DNA of 64,000 nt from Opisthocomus hoazin (Eukaryota; Chordata; Aves; Opisthocomiformes; Opisthocomidae). The notes below the pieces were generated by a model. That model was not told the DNA's origin, ran no database searches, and saw nothing but the letters and a program-made list of their open reading frames with translations. A program made the position numbers and the translations under genes. Numbering within the stretch: the stretch's first letter is position 1; each line of letters begins with the position of its first letter. The stretch spans positions 5,867,577 through 5,931,576 of the forward strand of contig NC_134417.1 of assembly GCF_030867145.1 (NCBI RefSeq), in the 5' to 3' direction. Below, in pieces: positions 42,301 to 57,300 of the stretch.

Positions 42301-45300
42301 GGAATACGTACATTTGTAGGGATTTTTTAGTATTTAAAAATAGTAATAACTTTATCTTGCATTATGAAGTAACTGAAATCTGTAACTTGTATTCCTGTGA
42401 GGAAAACTGGATCTCTGAAGTGCAAAGAACATGTGGTCCTCAACATACCTTGGAGGTGCTCGTCCGTGGAAATTTTTCGATCTACTGCCCCCAAAATAAT
42501 TATGCCGTTGTGACATTCCCTGCTTATAGAGTAGATGGCTGTAATGCATCTTTATGAACGTGCTGAGAGGTGTTAGAAGTATCATCCGTACAGTACTGTG
42601 CAGTGTTTTTAGTATGCTTGCAGTGTGGAGAGAATAATTTGGAAACAACAAGCTTGGACTTCAGGGCTTCCGCCTGAATTCCAGTAATGCCTGATGAAGG
42701 GGGAGAACTGTTAGTAAAGAAGAAGGGATCTGGTGGTTTTTAAAATCTGCATGTCACAAATGCAAGGTTAGAAAAAAATGGTTATTTAATACAGAGCACC
42801 AGTCTTCATCTGCTTACCAGTGGTGTTTGAATATAGGTAGAATAAAGGAGGGTGTTTATTCTCTCTTGCATGTCATAACAGTAGCCTGCTTTGGCATTTT
42901 TAAAAAACTTAAAGTTCATGAAGTGAAAGAGCAAAAAGTAGAAGAAGGAAGTGGGTTAAGAAGAACAAAACCAGATAGTAGAAACTCTCCAATTTAAGTG
43001 AGCCGTGGGAGTGACTTGTGTGAACCCGCAGTGAGTGTTGGTATAATGCGGCATATGCTGAGTTTGGAGTGCTGCAGGCTCCTGGTGCTAGAAATTCTGG
43101 GCAGGGAGCATTTCCTGGGGGTTGGGATGGGGAAGGTAACAGCTTTGAAATTTTAATGGTTATTACCAGTCTTGGTAGTGTCAGGAGCAGATGAGGTGCA
43201 GTTAATTCCTTTGAGCCTGGAAGTAGTGAAGAAGTGGCATAATCCTGTAAAACGTGGCAGTTTGAAGAAGGATGATCTGGAAGCAAAACGCGGATGTTTA
43301 AAAACTGGAAAATGTTGTAAAGTCCAAAGGAGCTAGATTAAAAGAAGCCAGCTGTTTAATTTTCTGATTTAGATACACAGTTGTCTTGAGGTTTTTTCTT
43401 CCTAAGTTTCTTCTCAGATTCTGGGTGTCCAGTTTCCACAACGATATTAATGTAATATAGCAAAGATTGTCCTAAAAAAAAAATGTATCAAGCAGATGAA
43501 GACTTCAGTCATTTGCTTATGTTAATACCATTTCTCTGATGATTTCTTCAAAGCTTACTGACTTCTAAAAATGCTAAAGAGGGATATGGGGTATGTTTAT
43601 GGGCAAGATCCTCCCTGCTGCTTCCCTCCTATCATGCATTTCTTGTGCCCTGTTCAGTGTTAGACCACCTGTATTTGGCCATGGCTCCTTCTGTCTAGCC
43701 TGAATCTGTCAAGTGTTATGTTTTGTGAATGGAAGCATTTTTCCTCAAATGAAAAACAACCTTAGTTTTTGTTTTTATCCCTTCTTCAATCGTGTTTTCT
43801 CTAACTCTTAAAAAAAAAAAAGAGCTGAAGTGGTCCTAGGGCTAAATTAATACATTAACTCAGACTCATCTCTCTCCATGGATTGTTTTCTTTTGAAGGT
43901 AGTCATGTGTTTAGGTTAAATTTGTTATTTGTAGCTTAAATTAGTTCTCAATATTTGCATTGCCCTTAGTAGAGTTAGTGTATGAAGTGGCTGTGGTTTA
44001 GAACACCTCCTGAAACACTTTGCTGGAGAAGTATATGGACTTGATCAACTTTGCCTTATTTTTCTGGTTCTTGGTATTAATTGGAAATATGTTTTATCCT
44101 GCAAGTTGTGTCTTCCCCCCCCCCCCCCCCCCCCCATTGTATGGTAGGCAATTGTAAATAGCTAAACTTTGTTGTATGGAAATTGTTTAAGCACAGATGA
44201 ATTTCTGAATGCTTAGTACAGAATGCTCATTCATTTGAGTGTTTAGGTTTAAGAGATGTAACAAAGATAAAACAAGTGATTTCTGAGGAAAAATATGGTA
44301 CTCTGGTGTTGTCAGTCAGTGTTGGTGATGGCACAGAATTTAGAATTGTTTGTTGGAAAAAATAGGATTCTGCTGCTGAATTTTAAATTTTGTCTAATCT
44401 TGAAATAAAGAATACATTCTAGTGTGTTCAGACCAAGTGTTTAAGTCATGTGACTGAAGTTAAGCATTATACTGATTTAAAAAAAAAGTTGAAAATGCTA
44501 ATTAGGTTATGTCATTACCAAATATGATTACAAGTAAATAGTAGAGTAAATGGGATGTTATTCCAGAACAGTGTTTGAGTCTTTTGCACAAAATTGCATT
44601 TTCAGTTGGTGGATAATTATTATTTGCTTGAAAGCATGATGCCTGCATGTGTCATCACACTTGTGCAGGCACAGCAGGTGTGAGTGTGCTTATCAACCTT
44701 CAAACTAGGCCTTATAAACTGCAAAAATGTGCCCAAAACTAACATAATTGTAGGTCACTGAAGGACCAATGCGTTGTGCTTTCTGCATTCAAAAAGCACA
44801 TCAGTTAGTCATCTCTGGCTGCAGTAGGGACCTTACTTAAGTCACTTCTTGGTTTTGTCTTAGTATGTGGCTGACAGTGCAAAGCATTTTGAGTTTCCTA
44901 ATGCTAGAATTCATGGGTAGATACTCAGTTGATTCACTGTGCGTTTGCTATTAAATATAGACATAAATAGCTAATTCAGTTACTTAGTACTAATTGACTG
45001 AATCTGTTTATAAAATAGTAGGGCATTTGGTAGATTCAATTCTTGAACTGCATATATAGTAAAAGTCCACAAACATTTTTTTTCTAGTTTCAGTTTTGGC
45101 ACTAGATTTTATCCTGGAGTTTTTAAATATTCTTCATCCTGTTCTTTTTCTATTAAGGTTAATGTTGAAGAAGGAAAATGCGGAAGTCGCCATTTGACAA
45201 GTTTTATAAATGAGAATTATTTGAAGCTCAGGAATAAGTGAAGCTGAAATTTGAAAAAAAAGAAAGTGAATGCATGCTAATTATCAGACCAGAAGTCCCA

Positions 45301-48300
45301 CTTGTAGAATATTGAGCAATTTGTGTGAAGTGGGGAAGATGAAAGAAGTCAGAATTTGAAACGGAAGAATGAAGAAAAGGAATAAAAATGAAGTTAAGAT
45401 AAGAAGTAATCTGGAATCTGAAAGCACTACGCTAAGTAATTACTAGTCTGTTTATGTGTCCCTGTATATTTTGCTAAACATGCATGCATTATCTGTTTAA
45501 TAGCAAAAGTATATGCAGGGTAAAGAAGTGTCTACCAGGGAAAAAAAAAAAAAAAAAAAAAGCTTAAAAATCTAGGCAGTTCTAATGCCAACTGCCCGGA
45601 CACATAGATATGAATTTTTAGCATTTATTTCACTGGAGCTTGTTTACAGACCTTAGGTAAAGGAGAAATTGTGTACAAATTAGGCTTTCAATATCTGCGT
45701 GCAGGAATCCCGTTCTGCTTCCAGAAGCGGAAGTGCTCATGGGTCTGGCAAGTCGGGGAGACACACCCCTGCAAGATCTCGATCTAAGGAGGATTCCAGG
45801 CGTTCCAGGTCAAAATCTAGATCCAGATCTGAATCCAGGTGAGTTTACTTCTTTTACCTCTTCCCTGCTCTTCACAAGTCAGATGATGTCAGAGGTGAAG
45901 TCCAATTTAGCCCAGTCCTGTTTCCAGAGATAATTGGTGGTCTGTGGACATTGAATACAAAGAGACGTGTATGATTTCGGGATCTGAAAAGCTAAACTAT
46001 CAAGTTAGATCATTTTGCAACTTTTTCTAAGAGGTAGTCAGCTACATAGGCTTGTATCTCTGCTGATAAGAGTTTGGAGGTGGCCTGCCTTTTCAGTCTT
46101 AGAATAATGGCTTGTTTCTGAGCATGAAGCATTAGGAACTCTAGATCTTAGTTTTTCTGTGAATTAAAAGAAATAAGTGCACCAGCAGATTTTCCATTTT
46201 AGGTCACATTAATGTATTAAGTTTTCTCACTGGGAGCAGTGATGTTTCTGGAGTAGTTAACAGTATATTCCATGAAAAAAAAACAGTAGAGATAAATGTG
46301 AATTTCAACGGACATCTGTCTGACCTTTTAAATATTTATCAATTTAACTTGAAAATTAACAGGCTGGAAGGCTTTAAAGATTAGAGAGCTTTCCAGGCTC
46401 TCAAGAAGTTGCTTGAGAAAGCAACTTGCTTATTGTGTTTGTTACGTGGCAACGCAAATGTACGCTGTGAAAATGCCGCTTGTACTCTATTACCTAACCT
46501 CATACTCATCTGCTAAACAAGCTATACGCAGTGACAGAATTCCTCTTGAAACTGTTTAACAGACATAACTGAGACACGAAATATGCTGATAGTCTTAGAC
46601 TGTAAGTGTCACTGCTAGCCACTTTACATTGGCTTTATCAGATGTGTCATGTAAGAGGTACATATTTAATAAAGTATGGAGAGGCAACAAAACCTGTAAA
46701 TGGGTAAATGATGTTATTTTCTTATGAGTCTAGATAAGTGAATGCTGACTGTGGAAATGAATGGATAGTTCCTTTGTTAATTTGTAAACAATCGGGTTAA
46801 ACGTGGGTTTCAGCAGTGGGATTTTCAGCTGAGCTGTTCACAATATACTTTCATGTGTACAAGCGATGAATTAGGCTTGCCAAAGCTTGGGAGCCAGGCT
46901 GGAGGAAGGATGACAACTGTGGAAGACACTGTGCTATTAGCAGTCACCCACGATAGAAAACACTGCGAGATACTGTGTTTAGGTGTCCTTGCAAGATCAA
47001 AGTGATCAGTTTGAAAGGCTTTTGTGCGAAGGAAAGTACCTGGGAAATCTTAAGAGCAGAGGAATGGACTTGTTTCTTCCGTGTGCTTCAAGCGCAGTTA
47101 CAAGTGTCGAATCACGCACTTGGCAATCCCTGTAGTGCAAGAACAAACATGTCAAATTAAAATAATAAATACTTGGTGGAGTAATACCACTTTATAGAGT
47201 ATGAAATTGCAGTGATCTCTGGAATTGCTAGTAGTGTGTCATAGGACAGCTCAGGAAGGGTCCAGTTCAAAACCTCGCTCAAGGCAGAGTCAGCTCTGGG
47301 CTCAGACCATGTTCTCGGGGCTTTATCCAGTTGGGTTTTGAAAACCTTGGAGGATGGAGACTGCAAAACACCTTTGGGCAATCTTTTAATTTTAAAATAA
47401 CAAGCAAGTCGGGACCCAGCCCAGCATGTCCTTCAGCACCTTTAATCCATAAGCCTTAGGGGTTTCATACTCTTTAAAGCACCGTGTTTCTGACTTGCTG
47501 AAAAACCATAATACTGCGTAGGAATGCAGTCACAAATTGTATTTAATGCTGGAAGAAGCAAAGACAAGATCTAGGATCCACAAGAAACCTGGCAAATCAT
47601 TTACAAGAAATCACCCTTTAAATAATACCCTGGCAACTGACTTTTTACTTGTAGATGAACAAAAGTAGAAGCTTATGACTACTACGGTTTCCTGAGCATT
47701 TAACAGCTGTCTTGAAAATGCCTCTGGCTGGAAATACTGGAAATATATGGCGGAGTTAGAGTGTGTTAGTGTGTGTGAGAGTTAGCAGATTTGGGCAGGA
47801 TGGTGTCAAGGCACATATTTAGAACCAGCATACTTATCTCTGTTTTCAGTGCCGTCATGTTTGGATGTGATCACGAGCAGGTCATCTAAGTGTGGCTCTC
47901 ACCAGAGAAATAACTTTGTGAGAACTTTTATATTTCTTGGCAGTTTCTGTTGCAAATGTATTTTTGAGTTACCAGCTTTATAAATTAAACTTTGATTTGG
48001 GAACAAATCTGTGTCCTGGCATATTTATCAGTTGGGGTGTGGATATACTCGATTTAAAAATCGGTTTTCAGCAGCAGCATAGCAAGCTTGTTACCTTTGG
48101 CTGACTGTGAAGTCTAAACAATTCAAATGAAGGGATAGCATTTTCAGCTGCAGTGGCTTCGCAGCAGAGAGCAATGGCAGTATGACATTTAAGGAAGCAA
48201 TACAAGCAGTGCCTATTTAAAATCAGCCTTGTTCTTTCACATAATGGATTGCCTGGTTTAGAAGTTTCCAGCTCTTGTTCAGTGCAATGGATGCATTCTG

Positions 48301-51300
48301 TTACCTGGACCATCAGTTCTGTATTAGCCTTAATTTTTTTTCTATGTCTGAAATTGAAATGTGACTGTATGCATGTGTTGAACTACTTTTTTTGATTATT
48401 ATTATTTCTGTCTTTCTTCACCCTCTTCCCTGCCTCAGGGAAGTTCACTCACTTTACGCTTTCTGTTGCCAAAAATAATTTATTCTTTCTAAATACGTAG
48501 TTAGAAGTGTTGTAATGGGACATGCTGAAGTCATTTCTCCTGGACATGTGTATATGTTTCAAGTCGAGGAAGACAAAACTTAGCTGGCTCACTTCTGATG
48601 AGGTTGAAGGCATTTTTTTAAAGAAGCCTGTAATGTGCAGAATGTATATTGTGTCATTTGGCTGTCTGGTGACACTTATTTGGAAAAAGCTGTTAAATGC
48701 TCAGGAGTAAAAGCAGCTTCAGGTTAGAGCTTCATGCCAGCATAGTGGTTGGGTTACTGTGAAACACGATTGTGCAGCGGTGGTAGCTTATGATCTCGGC
48801 CAGTACTTGCTAGCTTGGCTTCTGCAACCTAGAGGAAGGACATTTAAGACACAAACAAGTGTCTGAAGATTAACAATTTATGACTAAAAGCCTTTGAATA
48901 TTAAACTGTTTATTGCACTTCTTAGCCTTGCAGCAATTTTCTTTGTAGTTGTGTGGAATGCACATTATTCAGTGACTGCCATCAGTGGGCCAAGCTCAGG
49001 CATAATATTCCAGTTTAACTGCCTGCCCAGCTTTTCAACTAAAATTGCTTGTGTTGTGACAGCTGAGGGTTTAGTAGAAGGAATTGAAGTGTTTCAGGAC
49101 CTCATCTTCTTGGACCTAGTGCTGTTAGAAGACATTTGTGAACTTTTCTGAGGAGGCCTGGGCTAAAAGTAGTGAGCACTGTTACACCTTTGGCTAGGTA
49201 CACTTGAAGTGTGAACATGGAAGTATTTATGAACAGCTAGTATTAAACAACTGTTGAAGTACCAGAAGGTGAATAAGCCTGCTATAGCTTAATTTCTTCA
49301 GTTGTCTTAAGCTCTTTTTCAGGGGCATTTGCCAGACATCTGTGCTTGTAGTTATGCGCTGTGTAAAAAGTGTATTTGCTTCTTGGTGTCACAGAAAGCA
49401 GTGCTATTCTGAGTGCTAGAATAAGCAGAAGTGTGCACCTCTGCAATAGTACATGCTTTATGTTAAGTCATATTTACTACTGTTCATTTTTTCTGTTAAG
49501 TCTTTAAAAGAAAGCCACCCCAGCTATTTTTATGTAAATGCTACTGTAAATGCTGTGAATATTCTAAGCATATGCGGTGTCAAACCAAAATGTTGGTAGA
49601 GAAGGTTAAAAGCTATTGGGGAATGAAAAGCTAACTGAAATGGAAGTTGAGGTTCCTATTCTGCAGTAGAAATGCTCTGAGAGCATCTACAGTAATGTAA
49701 CTGTAGGGATTTAGCACGCAGTCCTTGAGAGAGTGACAAAGTTAATTGTAGCTGCATCATGCGTTGCTGCAGGTTTTTAGGAAATGGTTATTTGGGCTTT
49801 CTGTTTGTGAATATCTGATGCATTTTTGAAGGGTTAAAAAACCCAAACAAACACAACATTGTACCTTTTTTTTTTTCCTCAGGTCTAGATCAAGGAGGAG
49901 TTCCCGTAGGCACTACACAAGATCGCGCTCTCGTTCCCGCTCTCATAGGAGATCCAGAAGTAGGTCTTACAGTCGGGATTATCGGCGACGACACAGTCAC
50001 AGCCATTCACCCATGTCTACTCGCAGACGTCACATTGGAAACAGGGTATGTCTGTCACAGAAGTAGATGACTCTTAAATACATCCTGATATCACTGAATT
50101 AATTGGCATTTTCCAGAAAAACATTCTGCTTCCCGCTCAGGTCTATTTAAAAGATATTGTTGAGGTTAATTGTCATTTGGCTTTTGATAAACCATGGCTC
50201 AGTGTAAGTTTGCTTAACAGTTGTGGGGTGGGGATGTCTTATTTGTATTTTAACAGATGCTTTTAGAAGTGCTACCAGCGTGCAGGCTGTTGTCAGTATA
50301 CCTGCTGCTATAATAAATGAGCGAATATATGCCAGGAAGGATGGGGGCAGAATTAGGAGGCAGAAACATTGTGTATTTCTTGATTAGAAGGCCTGGGAAA
50401 ATAAAACATTTCACATGAAGCTGCTTTGACTGTGTCTTTGTTAAATGAGCTTGCAAACCAGCTTGCTTTTTGCTACTTTACAGGCTCAGGTCGCTGAGTG
50501 CGGTGTGGTTCATGCTGAACCAGGGGGGGAAATTGAGAACTAGCACAAATGAAGATGTGATCCAGGCCTCTGTATATATATATCTCCACATTCAACAGTC
50601 ATCAGCTAGCCTTTGGAGGGAAAACATTTTATATACAGTATGTAATGTGCTGTAATTGTACAGTACTCCAAGAAATGCGAAGTATTTTTATGAAAGGAGT
50701 CTTGTGTATCTGTAGGCTTGATAGTAATAGCATCTATTAGCAAGCTGACCCAAACTGAATCTCAGCAGTGTCTTTTTGTTGTTGTTTTGGCTTGAAACTC
50801 TGACACTCACAACTTGTGAAATACCTTATACTGCAAATACAGTCATTTTTATTTGAATACCTATCTATCTATCTATCTATCCCTTTCTTTAGGCAAATCC
50901 TGACCCAAATTGCTGTCTTGGCGTGTTTGGATTGAGTTTGTACACCACAGAAAGAGACCTGAGAGAAGTTTTCTCTAAATATGGTCCAATTGCTGATGTT
51001 TCCATTGTGTATGATCAGCAGTCTCGGCGTTCAAGAGGATTTGCATTTGTCTACTTCGAAAATGTTGAAGATGCCAAGGAAGTAGGTTGGGGTACAGAAT
51101 GTATGACGTGTGTGCTGTGTTCTCAGTTGCTGGAATATTCTGTGTATTCTGTAATGGTGTGCAACCTGGGGAACCTCACTGTTTGATCTTCAAAATGGTA
51201 TAGGAACCTTTTGAAGTTAATTCCTTTTGCCTATATGAAATAATCATAATGCAAGCTAGTCCACAGTGTCTTCTCTTCCCTGCCTTCTCGGGGCCTAGAA

Positions 51301-54300
51301 AATATTTGGCACCCCGTAATAGATGCCAGAGTCTTAATTTGAAGGTAGCTACTGTGTACCAGAGGAGAGAGTGGAGGGGCATGAATACTGGTCCCTGTGC
51401 AGGCTGAGCTGTTGTGTCATTCACAAAAGCAAACTTCAGACTAGCCATGGAGCAAACTACACCAACAAGAAAAAGAAAATAAAAACACAGGGTTTCTGCC
51501 TCAGTTACAAGATGAGAGTTCCTCCCTAACTCCATGTGTGATCTTACATTAAATAAATGGGAATGTTCCAGGTGGAGCAGACAGTCGTTCCAGAGCTCTC
51601 TGTAGGAGCACTAACGTGCGTTCTGCTGACTCCTAGGGCTTCTGTCTGGAAGGGGCGTGGGGAATATTTTCTGAAAATAGAAGGCTGGGCAAATTTACAC
51701 CGGCCCCTACGTCCCTGCAGATGTCCATGGGAAACTAGGTGAATTGAAGCAGTGTCAGTAACATATGACAAATTACAGGATTTGTGCTTACAAGTGCTAT
51801 AGAATGGACACGGAATTCTGTACTCCCCAGGTATAGAATTCTACACTCAGACCAGCCATTGGAGAGTGGTGTGCTTGTGGGCTGTACCTAGCCTTACGTT
51901 CTGCATGAATTCCACTACTCGAAGTCTCCAGTCTCTTCTTTTCCAAATCTGGCATGAAGACTTCTGTGTTAGGTTGGAGATTTGGATGTAGGTTCTGCTA
52001 CTTGGCAGAAAAAAAAAAAAAACCAATTATCTTGTGTTTTTTACTTCAGATTTACTCATAACTCTGATATTACTATATTCAAGGTTATGGTAGGTTTTGA
52101 GGTTGTATTGGAGGAAAAAACCTTAATAGTGCCCTTCTAACTTCAGAATGTTTTGTTTCATGCCGTGTGTTGGAGTAGTTACATCTCCCTACGTAAGTTC
52201 CTCTTAATCATGTTAGAAACAGAGGTACTGAAACAGTTCTTAAATTACATTCTTTTCAGGGTTTTTATGCAGTATGTCACATTTTAACTGGTTACTGAAG
52301 CTTACATCCAGCTGGCCTAGAATATCTTACAGTTTACGTTTGGTGTTATGTGTAAGGCATAGGTGAAATCTGGACATGCATCATAACTGAGCCATTTTAG
52401 GACTTCGGTTAGTACTTGAAGCAGTGGTTAGAAACTTGTGTTGATAATAAAGTTCATACTTACAGCTAATTGTATTTTATCACCCTGCTCAGGCAAAGGA
52501 ACGTGCTAATGGAATGGAGCTGGATGGAAGACGGATCCGGGTAGACTTCTCCATAACAAAAAGACCTCACACACCCACCCCTGGAATCTATATGGGAAGA
52601 CCCACTTAGTAAGTTACCTCTGTGGAACGGGATGAATTGTCTTGTGTTTTGTTAAAAACTGCTCTGTGTCCCCTCTAAAAGACCTGATTCTGTGTGGTTT
52701 TCCTAGTTTATCGGGCTTTTGCATTAATGCACTGTTCTGAAAGCGATTCCCTTGCTTCTGTCCTGTGTGCTGTACAGTTTGTGGATGTTTCAGTACTAGA
52801 AACTAAAAAAACTGAAACTAAACTGTTGATGACTAATTACATTTCTTTAAGGAAAAATAAGTCTCCTTAACAAGAGCTGTGCTAACGCTGATGTTGTTAT
52901 CTGACAAAGCTTCTGAAGACTAAAAAAAACTCAACTGATAAAGGAGGTTCTTCAGAATTTAAGGGGGGAAAAGAAAAAGACTACAGGTGGACAGCCATTA
53001 GTAGTAATGCATATCTTTCCAGCTCTTTAGATAGGAGGGGTTAATTTATATAGCACTTGCCAGTGACTGATCCAGGGCCAGCCTGGATTACAGTGAGCAG
53101 AAACCTGTGTTCCTTAGTTATACAGCCAAGACATGAGCTAGCTAAACATTTAAGTAAGTCTACAGTAAGGGTTTTTTTGACAATTTCTAATTTCTTTTAA
53201 GTTGTTGTCCTGTGTACCTTCAGATACCAATCTCTTTTGCAAGCTGAAGTTTTCAAGAGTGAAGTAACAAATGCTAGTTGAGCAGCTCTGTGGCTCAGTT
53301 TGCCCTACCCATGGAGTACACTTTTGACTTAAGGTTGCCAAGAATGTAAATTGTTTTCCCAACTCATTTCCCAGTTGTTTTCCCGAGACTTTTGGCTCAT
53401 GGTACCAGTGGTTATGCAGTTCATGTTGTGTTGAGATGGCAGGTTATTTTTTAATGGGAAAGTTCTTCCAAAAGGAGCTTTCTGAGAATTAAAAGTGAAT
53501 GAAGAGTTGTCACAGAATGGAATTTCTCAATGTGCCTGTGATATCAAAAGGTTAAGAGGTTTCAGACCAAGGAGGAAAGTAGCTGTCTCAAAGTTCAAGC
53601 ATTTAAAAAAGCAATTATTGAAGTAGTTCTGTTCCCTTCTGCACTGATGGGAAAGTAGGAGTGCTCACACTCATTTCAACTGTGAGGACGCGAGGTAACA
53701 ATATAACCCAGTTGAAATAGTGTATACTTGACTGACTGTACACCTACTGAAAAGCACTGCAAACAATATTAATGTTTTATATTTTATGAAATGTAATTCT
53801 TTCACTGCTTGCAGTGGCAGCTCACGACGACGAGATTACTATGACAGAGGGTATGATAGAGGATATGATGATCGTGACTATTACAGCAGATCATACAGGT
53901 GAGGCAATGTTTGTAACATCCGACTGCTTTTTAAACTGTGCTTTCTCATCTACATTTCCACCTCTATAAGTTAAGCAGTTCATCCCACATACGTATGCCA
54001 AAACATTTTTTGCCCTCGCTGTCATTGTGGAATCTTCCTGTGATCTTTACCAGCATGACTGCTCACATGAGTTAGTCTGTAATATTTTTTTTTAATCTAC
54101 ATTAAGTTTTGGAAAAACAAAGTATGTTCTCTGTATGCTTGTTTTGAAAGAGTCTTTTGTTGGTTCATCTGTTAGCATTGAAATGGTGGGAATACAGGTG
54201 CAAATGTAATATTTGAATTGGTATTGCAGTGCCAGCTTATGCTTTGAGTGTAATGTTAGAGACGAAAGGCGGGAAGTTCCAGTGGTCACCTGTGTCCCCT

Positions 54301-57300
54301 ACTAATAATTACGGCACCTCAAATGTTGCTGAAAATAAGGAATCGGGAATTGAAACTTTACCTGTTCTGTATTGGAATTTGCATAGAAAAGCTTTTTTAA
54401 CATTCTCTATCGGGCTGGATGTATGTGTTTTGCTTGAAGGACTCACACCTCCTGTTTCTGTCTGTCTTCAGTCTAAACTTCTGTGTTCGACAGCATGGTA
54501 GTTAGCTGAAAGAGGTGAATATTGAGGTGGCGATATACATTGTCAGAGGGCTAGTAAAGTTGATACAAAAATCTGTTGAAAACACAGTCGGTATGTAATC
54601 GGGTTTGGTGATAGAGCAAGTTTGTCTTTGCGTTTTCCATTAAGACTTTCAACAAAATTTGTCCCCTGTGAAATCCTCACAATCTGTGGGACGCTATTAA
54701 GTTGGATACAAAGAGAAGAGTTATTTTTTTCTGTCTGCAATTACCAGATATTCCTGTAGTTGCAGAATTCTGTAGCAGTACTTCCTAAGTGGCTTGCAAA
54801 GCTTAAATGCATCAGCAATGGGTGGATTTATGATTGTTCCCGAATGGCAATCGTGTATTCATGGACATGCATGAATTTAAGTTGCATTATTACATTATAG
54901 CTCAAATACAAAGGGAATCATAAACTCTGTGGTCTTAGCTTTTGGTGTACTCTTCTGTTGCTTTCTAAGTGTAGAAGAAAATATTGTCTTTATACTTACA
55001 TTGATAGCTGTGTGGTCATTGTCAGTGACTGAGGTCAGCTATCTCCTCCTTTCCCTCCTACTTCCAGCCACTATTTCTTCCCATGCTGTGGGCATTCCTA
55101 CTAATCTTTCTCCCCTCCCTGCCTTGCTGTTGTCACTTAAATCAAGTCCCTTGCTTCTGCAGTGCTTCATTGCTGCTGGAGACAGGGAGTGGGTCCAGGT
55201 CCTCCACATCATCACAGTAAACACAGACACAAGGGTTCTGCTTGCATTTCTGGGAAGCAGTCATGAGGGTACTTCTGCTTCTCACAATCCATTTGCTTGA
55301 AACATTTGTGATTTAAATGTTTTGGAGAACTGTAGAAGCTAAAATCTGAACTTAATAGTGGGCATACAGGAACCAAGATGTGTTGGTTTTCATCACCTTT
55401 TTCATTTCTGATTGTGAACAGATGTCTGTAAAACATTATCAGAAGTTGTAATGATGTCAGTTCGGGGTGCATGCCAGTGAGAATAGTTGCATACTGTGAT
55501 AGTGACTGAATATAAAGATGAGTACATGCATTAGATGAGGAAGAGCAGAATAGTGAGAAGATGGACCGCATAATGTACTAGTCTGAGCGTAGTGTATCAG
55601 AATTCATGGCTATGCTTTGGTCCAGCTCTTTGAGGCAGTCACGTGCTGGGCAATGTTCTGACCTTTCTACACATCTCCCGCCCTGTGTGTGTTGTGAACT
55701 AGGGCTTTGGGATGGAAATACTCAGAATATCAACAATTCCAGCAAGGGTGATTTCCATTTCCTGTCTTTAAAACAACAAAACAAAACCACACAAACCCAG
55801 AACTAAGCCACACCCCAGTGTTTTAAAGCTCACTGCAGAACCTTTATAAGATACTGAAAGAGTGAAAGTAAGCCACAGATGGTTTGTGTGTGGCTACTTT
55901 AAAAATACGGTCTGCCCAGGTCAGGTACCTACTTTCTCATCTTGCAGATACTGGTTATTTGAGGGAGAAATAAAAAGTGTGTGTGTCGTGAGTGCTTCCT
56001 TGAGGAAGGGAAAATTAGAATTGTTAAAGTACAACGTTGCATACTGGTACTCTGCCCTAGAAAATCAATTGGTAACGATTACTTTGCCTTCTTTGACCTT
56101 TGTGCGGTGAAGCCTTAAGGGGAATAAAATTTCAGATGGGAGTTGTCATCTTAAAACTTAAATTTCTCCTTATTGCTATGGGATGCTTAATCTTGTCTGG
56201 AGAAATATCTGTAAACTAAAGAATAACTTTAAACAAAACCAACCTGCACATTGACTATCTACCAAATGGAGAAACTTTTTTTTTTTTAAAAAAAAAAAGA
56301 CCTGCTGATTGAAAGTGTGGTGTTTGGGGATTCTTGGTCCTTCATATGATTTATGGTCTTTTTGAGCTGCTGAGGCGCATCTCTGACAGTGACTGTTCCA
56401 TAATCCAAACTTGATTTAGCCTCTTCCTGGTAATGCTTTACTATATCTAAATCTGTGGAGGTACTAGTCCAGCCACTTAATATCGTTACGTACTGTAACG
56501 TATTGTTTCAGTTCTAGGCAGCTTCTATATAAGGAGAAGTTGTAACTTGGTTCTCAAATGCCCTTGTTTAAACATGATTGTGAAGTGTTAAAATGTAAGA
56601 GTACAGAGGTTTTTTTCTCTGCCTCCACCCTGGAATAATTTTTTTCCTCAGGACAGTGAATTGCTCTTGCTACTTTAAAAAAAAAAAAAAAATTGCTTGC
56701 CTCAAGCAGGTAAGCATCTGAGAATAGAAATGGTCTTAGATGCAAAGGCTGTGTACTGATGTTAAGTTGCTGCTGGTTGGGGAGTATGACATCGTAAAAT
56801 ACAATGTTGGTCAGCTGGAACATGAGTCCACTTGAGCTGCTTCTTGACACTGAGTTTAGCCAGCTCATTCCAAGAACATATAAAAGTGAATGTAATGGCA
56901 TAATCTAGCATCATGCAATGTAGAAGCTAATGTGTTCTTGTCTTCACACCATTTTCTTAGATTATGCTTTTTGCTTCTACAATTGACTTTGTTTATTTTT
57001 AAAATGTTCAAAAATCATTCTGCTTTTGTACTCACAGAGGAGGTGGCGGTGGCGGAGGAGGAGGATGGAGAGCTGTGCAAGACAGGGATCAGTTTTACAG
57101 GTATGATAGGAAAGCTTCCAGTGTCTGGTCAACAGTGGAAATACTGTTATACATGACATATTTTGAATTTTCTATGAATCAAGTCTAGGATATCTTTGAA
57201 CATGTTAACAGAAACCAGGTGGATAGTGAGCACTTGCAGCTCTTCAGTGCAATTCGTTTCATCGCAGGTTAAGGTGTGATTTGGCTTACACTGCCTGTTT

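Noticed and set aside
50923-51186. Open frame continuing past TRA2B exon 4 into intron 4
   Set aside because: A good donor (GAA|GTAGGT) at 51,081 and the homologous exon 5 at 52,493 give the expected RRM. The extension is intronic.
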